9,383 nt of DNA from Butyricicoccus_A sp964387535 (lineage in GTDB: Bacteria; Bacillota; Clostridia; Oscillospirales; Butyricicoccaceae), in contig CAYLXH010000089.1 of the NCBI GenBank assembly GCA_964387535.1, positions 1-9,383 of the forward strand, in the 5' to 3' direction. Every line of letters begins with the position of its first letter. Within the stretch, counting starts at the first letter, position 1. The position numbers and the translations under genes are program-made. Under the pieces are notes generated by a model that worked only from the letters and a program-made list of their open reading frames with translations, was not told the DNA's origin and ran no database searches. Below are positions 7,395 through 9,383 of this stretch, piece by piece.

Positions 7395-8005
7395 TTCGGA
7401 TCCAAGAAGCGATTATTGTGGAAGGACGGTATGATGTCAATAAAATCAAGCAGCTTGTTGACACGATGGTTATTCCGACCAACGGATTTTCCATTTTTAA
7501 TGATCATGAAAAGCTGCAATTGATTCGTCGGATAGCTGCACAGCGTGGTATTCTGATTTTGACCGACAGTGATGGTGCGGGCTTTGTAATTCGCAATTAT
7601 CTTAAAGGAGCACTGCCGAGAGAAGAAGTAAAACATGCATATATTCCACAGATCATTGGGAAAGAAAAGAGAAAAGCACATGCTTCCAAAGAAGGAACAT
7701 TGGGAGTTGAGGGGATTCCGGACGATATTTTGTTGGAGGTTTTTGTGCGGTCAGGAGTCACGGTGCTGGATCAAGAGCAACCGACCGTACGGTTGATTAC
7801 CAAAGCGGATTTTTTTGCATGGGGCCTGTCCGGCGGGCAGGGAAGTGCCAAAAGACGAAGGCAATTGCTGAGGCAATTGCAGCTTCCTGTTCATATGACA
7901 GCAAATGCTCTGGTGGAATACATCAATGCAGTTTCCAATTATGAAGAAGTGTGCAGACTGGTACAGGAAATGGATCATTGCTCTTGTGGGGACGTATCAA
8001 AATGA
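7391..8005 (+). CDS. Toprim/DUF4093 protein, RNase M5 (RnmV)-like
   Basis: A 204-residue protein with an N-terminal Toprim domain and a C-terminal RNase M5-type (DUF4093) domain. Toprim landmarks are IIVEGRYD with E11, and ILTDSDGAG with D59 and D61, the acidic residues that bind metal. The C-terminal block ITKADFFAWGLSGGQGSAKRRRQLL (about 136-160) is characteristic of DUF4093. RNase M5 of B. subtilis matures 5S rRNA, and this protein could do the same. However, the middle segment AYIPQIIGKEKRK...GTLGVEGIP and the holA neighbourhood, rather than ksgA, suggest a clostridial side branch, so I give no gene symbol. The ATG overlaps the holA stop as ATGA (7391-7394), with AGGAG around 7378-7382, indicating translational coupling. 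Confidence 0.88.
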   Translation: MIRIQEAIIVEGRYDVNKIKQLVDTMVIPTNGFSIFNDHEKLQLIRRIAAQRGILILTDSDGAGFVIRNYLKGALPREEVKHAYIPQIIGKEKRKAHASKEGTLGVEGIPDDILLEVFVRSGVTVLDQEQPTVRLITKADFFAWGLSGGQGSAKRRRQLLRQLQLPVHMTANALVEYINAVSNYEEVCRLVQEMDHCSCGDVSK

Positions 8006-8084
8006 GTAGTATATGGGAGTTTTGAGAATACCGTAGGATGTGTTTCCAGAAAAAGATATGATGATCACTACGAACAGAAACGTA

Positions 8085-8113
8085 TTGAATCTATTTTCAT
8101 TTTGTGATATTAT
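8085..8113 (+). promoter_or_regulatory. Promoter of the exonuclease gene, inside an inverted repeat
   Basis: TTGAAT (8085-8090), 17-bp spacer, TATTAT (8108-8113), with a TG extension at 8105-8106. Transcription should begin around 8120, giving a leader of about 85 nt. The promoter is overlapped by the inverted repeat described separately. Confidence 0.6.
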
Positions 8114-8133
8114 TAATTAACACAAAATAGATT
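8088..8133. repeat. Nested inverted repeat around the exonuclease promoter (possible operator)
   Basis: AATCTATTTT (8088-8097) and AAAATAGATT (8124-8133) are perfect 10-bp inverted arms. A second, inner pair, ATTTTGTG (8099-8106) and CACAAAAT (8121-8128), partly shares the right side. The arms cover the -35 end and the presumed start region, where a repressor would block polymerase. They may instead form a hairpin. No regulator is visible in the window. Confidence 0.5.
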
Positions 8134-8192
8134 AGCCGTTTTATGAGCTCTTTTAGGGGAAGGGGTATATTGCTCTGAGCAAAGCGGCCGAC

Positions 8193-8198
8193 AGGAGG
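8193..8198 (+). promoter_or_regulatory. Exonuclease ribosome binding site (decides the start)
   Basis: AGGAGG at 8193-8198 is 6 nt before GTG 8205 but only 3 nt before the in-frame TTG 8202, so GTG 8205 is preferred. Part of the site (GGCC 8197-8200) can pair with GGCC 8186-8189. Confidence 0.7.
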
Positions 8199-8204
8199 CC
8201 TTTG

Positions 8205-8921
8205 GTGAAATATACAGCAATTGATTTTGAAACCGCGAATTCTTCACCGCTCAGTGCATGTTCTATTGGTGTTGTTGTATTTCAAGATGGTATCCCAATT
8301 CGGGAATCCATTCATTATATTCAACCACCAAAGGAGTTTGGAAAGTTTAACTGGTATAACATTCGAATTCATGGCATTAAACCGGCAATGGTTGCAAATG
8401 AGCCAACTTTTGATGTTGTCTGGAAAGAGATACGGGCTGATATTGCAGACACATTGGTTGTATGCCATAATGCTATGTTTGATACGTCTGTTTTATATAA
8501 GCTTCTTACCTACTATCATCAACCAATTCCTAATTTTATGTATGTATGTACGGTGAAAATATCTCAGAAAGTTTGGCCGGACATGGAGAATCATAAACTG
8601 GATACTGTGTCTCAGGAATTGGGAATTGCGTTGGATCATCATGAAGCATTGTCGGATGCCCGTGCGTGCGGCATCATTTTGGCACAGGCTATGACAGAAT
8701 TGGGTTGTTGCAACATTGATGAACTTGCGGAACGAATTGGTATGAGAATTGGTCGGATCACGGCGATGGAACAAGTCTCCTGTTCTACCGCTGAGGAAAT
8801 TTGTAGAAAGATGGAGGCGGAAAAGCGTAAGGAAAGTAGCCGTCGCCAATATTATGCATATCGAGCCAAAGAGGCTGCACGAAAAGTGACAGGCAAAACT
8901 GGTCAAAGACCAAACCAGTGA
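8205..8921 (+). CDS. DEDDh 3'-5' exonuclease (DnaQ/PolC epsilon-like)
   Basis: A 238-residue protein of the DnaQ-like exonuclease superfamily, expected to remove nucleotides from 3' ends of DNA or RNA with two metal ions. All catalytic residues are present: D7 and E9 (AIDFETAN, ExoI), D93 in CHNAMFD (ExoII), and H146 and D151 in HHEALSDARA (ExoIII). The exonuclease fold ends near residue 165. A segment follows containing NIDELAERIGMRIGRI and then a highly basic, probably helical tail from about residue 198 (CRKMEAEKRKESSRRQYY to the end), which may bind nucleic acid. It is a stand-alone enzyme, not fused to a helicase or polymerase, so its role (repair, RNA turnover, proofreading in trans) is unknown. 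It has its own promoter and a GTG start, and the next gene follows after 13 bp. Confidence 0.9.
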   Translation: MKYTAIDFETANSSPLSACSIGVVVFQDGIPIRESIHYIQPPKEFGKFNWYNIRIHGIKPAMVANEPTFDVVWKEIRADIADTLVVCHNAMFDTSVLYKLLTYYHQPIPNFMYVCTVKISQKVWPDMENHKLDTVSQELGIALDHHEALSDARACGIILAQAMTELGCCNIDELAERIGMRIGRITAMEQVSCSTAEEICRKMEAEKRKESSRRQYYAYRAKEAARKVTGKTGQRPNQ

Positions 8922-8934
8922 GGAGGAATGGGTT

Positions 8935-9252
8935 ATGGATAATTGCAGGATTTGTGGATGTCTTTCTGAATTCGGGACGATGATTGCAGATGGATGGAAC
9001 ACGATAGTAGCTAAAGGAGGCGCGGGGCTTGCGGGGGTATATGCAGCAGCGATTGCATGGCTCAGTGGTCTTGTTTTTTCTGAAGCTGTTATTATAAAGA
9101 CATTTCTGCTTTCAGTTGGCATTTTAATTGGAGCAACGTTTTCTGATTTTGTAAAAAAACATCGTGCTTTCTTTGTTTTTGCTGCATTGGTTGCTTTATC
9201 AGCGTTTTTATACCAGGTATTTATTGCCATGCAGGATGATGACGAATTTTAA
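8935..9252 (+). CDS. Small membrane protein of unknown function with N-terminal Cys cluster
   Basis: I do not recognise this 105-residue protein. It starts MDNCRICGCL, with C4, C7 and C9 in a CxxCxC spacing. Three hydrophobic segments follow (about residues 30-48, 54-72 and 78-97), and it ends in an acidic tail, MQDDDEF. No signal peptide cleavage site stands out; the Cys cluster may bind a metal or be redox-active, which is a guess. AGGAGG (8921-8926), overlapping the exonuclease stop, lies 8 nt before ATG 8935; the ATG at 8928 is too close to this site and out of frame. The 13-bp spacing implies co-transcription with the exonuclease. Codon use resembles its neighbours, so nothing suggests recent transfer. 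Confidence 0.75.
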   Translation: MDNCRICGCLSEFGTMIADGWNTIVAKGGAGLAGVYAAAIAWLSGLVFSEAVIIKTFLLSVGILIGATFSDFVKKHRAFFVFAALVALSAFLYQVFIAMQDDDEF

Positions 9253-9287
9253 GATTATTTTTTGGTTTAAAATTTCTGAAATTTTTC

Positions 9288-9316
9288 TTGTAATTTGTAG
9301 GCAAGCATGATATAAT
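9288..9316 (+). promoter_or_regulatory. Promoter of the tRNA-Leu gene
   Basis: TTGTAA (9288-9293), 17-bp spacer, perfect TATAAT (9311-9316), with a TG extension at 9308-9309. The tRNA begins 16 nt after the -10, so the primary transcript would have a 5' leader of about ten nucleotides or less for RNase P to remove. Confidence 0.8.
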
Positions 9317-9332
9317 GCTTTTGTTGTCTAAT

Positions 9333-9383
9333 GCCGGTGTGATGGAATTGGTAGACGTAGTGGACTCAAAATCCGACGCTGGC
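9333..9383 (+). tRNA. tRNA-Leu(CAA), 5' part, cut by the window end
   Basis: The gene starts with the acceptor strand GCCGGTG (9333-9339), then T8 and a leucine-type D arm (GGAATTGGTAGACG, 9344-9357). The anticodon loop is CTCAAAA (9365-9371), with anticodon CAA at 9367-9369, which reads UUG. The sequence stops at the beginning of the variable arm, so the long class II arm, T arm and 3' end cannot be checked. The outermost anticodon-stem pair appears to be a G-A mismatch. Confidence 0.9.

Noticed and set aside
7859..7880. Direct repeat AGGCAATTGC, twice, 12 bp apart
   Set aside because: It lies in a conserved coding stretch (RQLLRQLQL) of the Toprim/DUF4093 gene and is explained by repeated Gln-Leu codons.
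8143..8178. Eleven-codon ORF (MSSFRGRGILL) in the exonuclease leader
   Set aside because: There is no Shine-Dalgarno sequence before its ATG and no regulatory codon run, so a leader peptide is not supported.
1..9383. CRISPR array, transposon, phage or toxin-antitoxin module
   Set aside because: No spaced direct repeats, transposase or integrase motifs or terminal inverted repeats were seen. The genes are mostly recognisable housekeeping families, all on one strand.

Overview
The window looks like a core-genome segment of a Gram-positive, low-to-moderate GC member of the Firmicutes, most likely class Clostridia (Oscillospiraceae/Ruminococcaceae-like). The reasons are strong AGGAGG ribosome binding sites, a T-box leader in front of alaS, TG-extended -10 promoters, the comEC-holA pair, and an RNase M5-like Toprim/DUF4093 protein. 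The genus is not determinable from the sequence alone. All genes are on the + strand.

Layout. Positions 1-618 hold the C-terminal half of a U32-family protein (TrhP/YrrO-like, tRNA hydroxylation). A promoter (676-703) then drives an alanine T-box leader (about 710-937) ending in an intrinsic terminator, followed by alaS (970-3621). alaS contains a 10-N assembly gap that probably stands for a single base. A second promoter at the very end of alaS serves a HIT-family hydrolase (3688-4050). Its stop codon lies inside a hairpin separating it from comEC (4100-6319). comEC, holA (6342-7394) and the Toprim/DUF4093 gene (7391-8005) are tightly spaced; the last two overlap by an ATGA junction. After a 200-bp gap with a promoter embedded in an inverted repeat comes a DEDDh exonuclease (8205-8921), then a 105-residue membrane protein of unknown function (8935-9252). 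A tRNA promoter and the 5' part of tRNA-Leu(CAA) (9333 on) close the window.

Function. Much of the region concerns information processing: tRNA modification and alanine charging on the left, DNA uptake, clamp loading, RNA processing and an exonuclease in the middle and right, and a leucine tRNA at the end. The T-box should sense uncharged tRNA-Ala and control alaS. No mobile element, CRISPR array or obvious defence island is present. I found no clear undescribed system. The features most worth a second look are the ComEC C-terminal domain, which has lost its metallo-beta-lactamase motifs; the operator-like repeat around the exonuclease promoter; the uncharacterised Cys-containing membrane protein beside the exonuclease; and the Toprim/DUF4093 protein coupled to holA.
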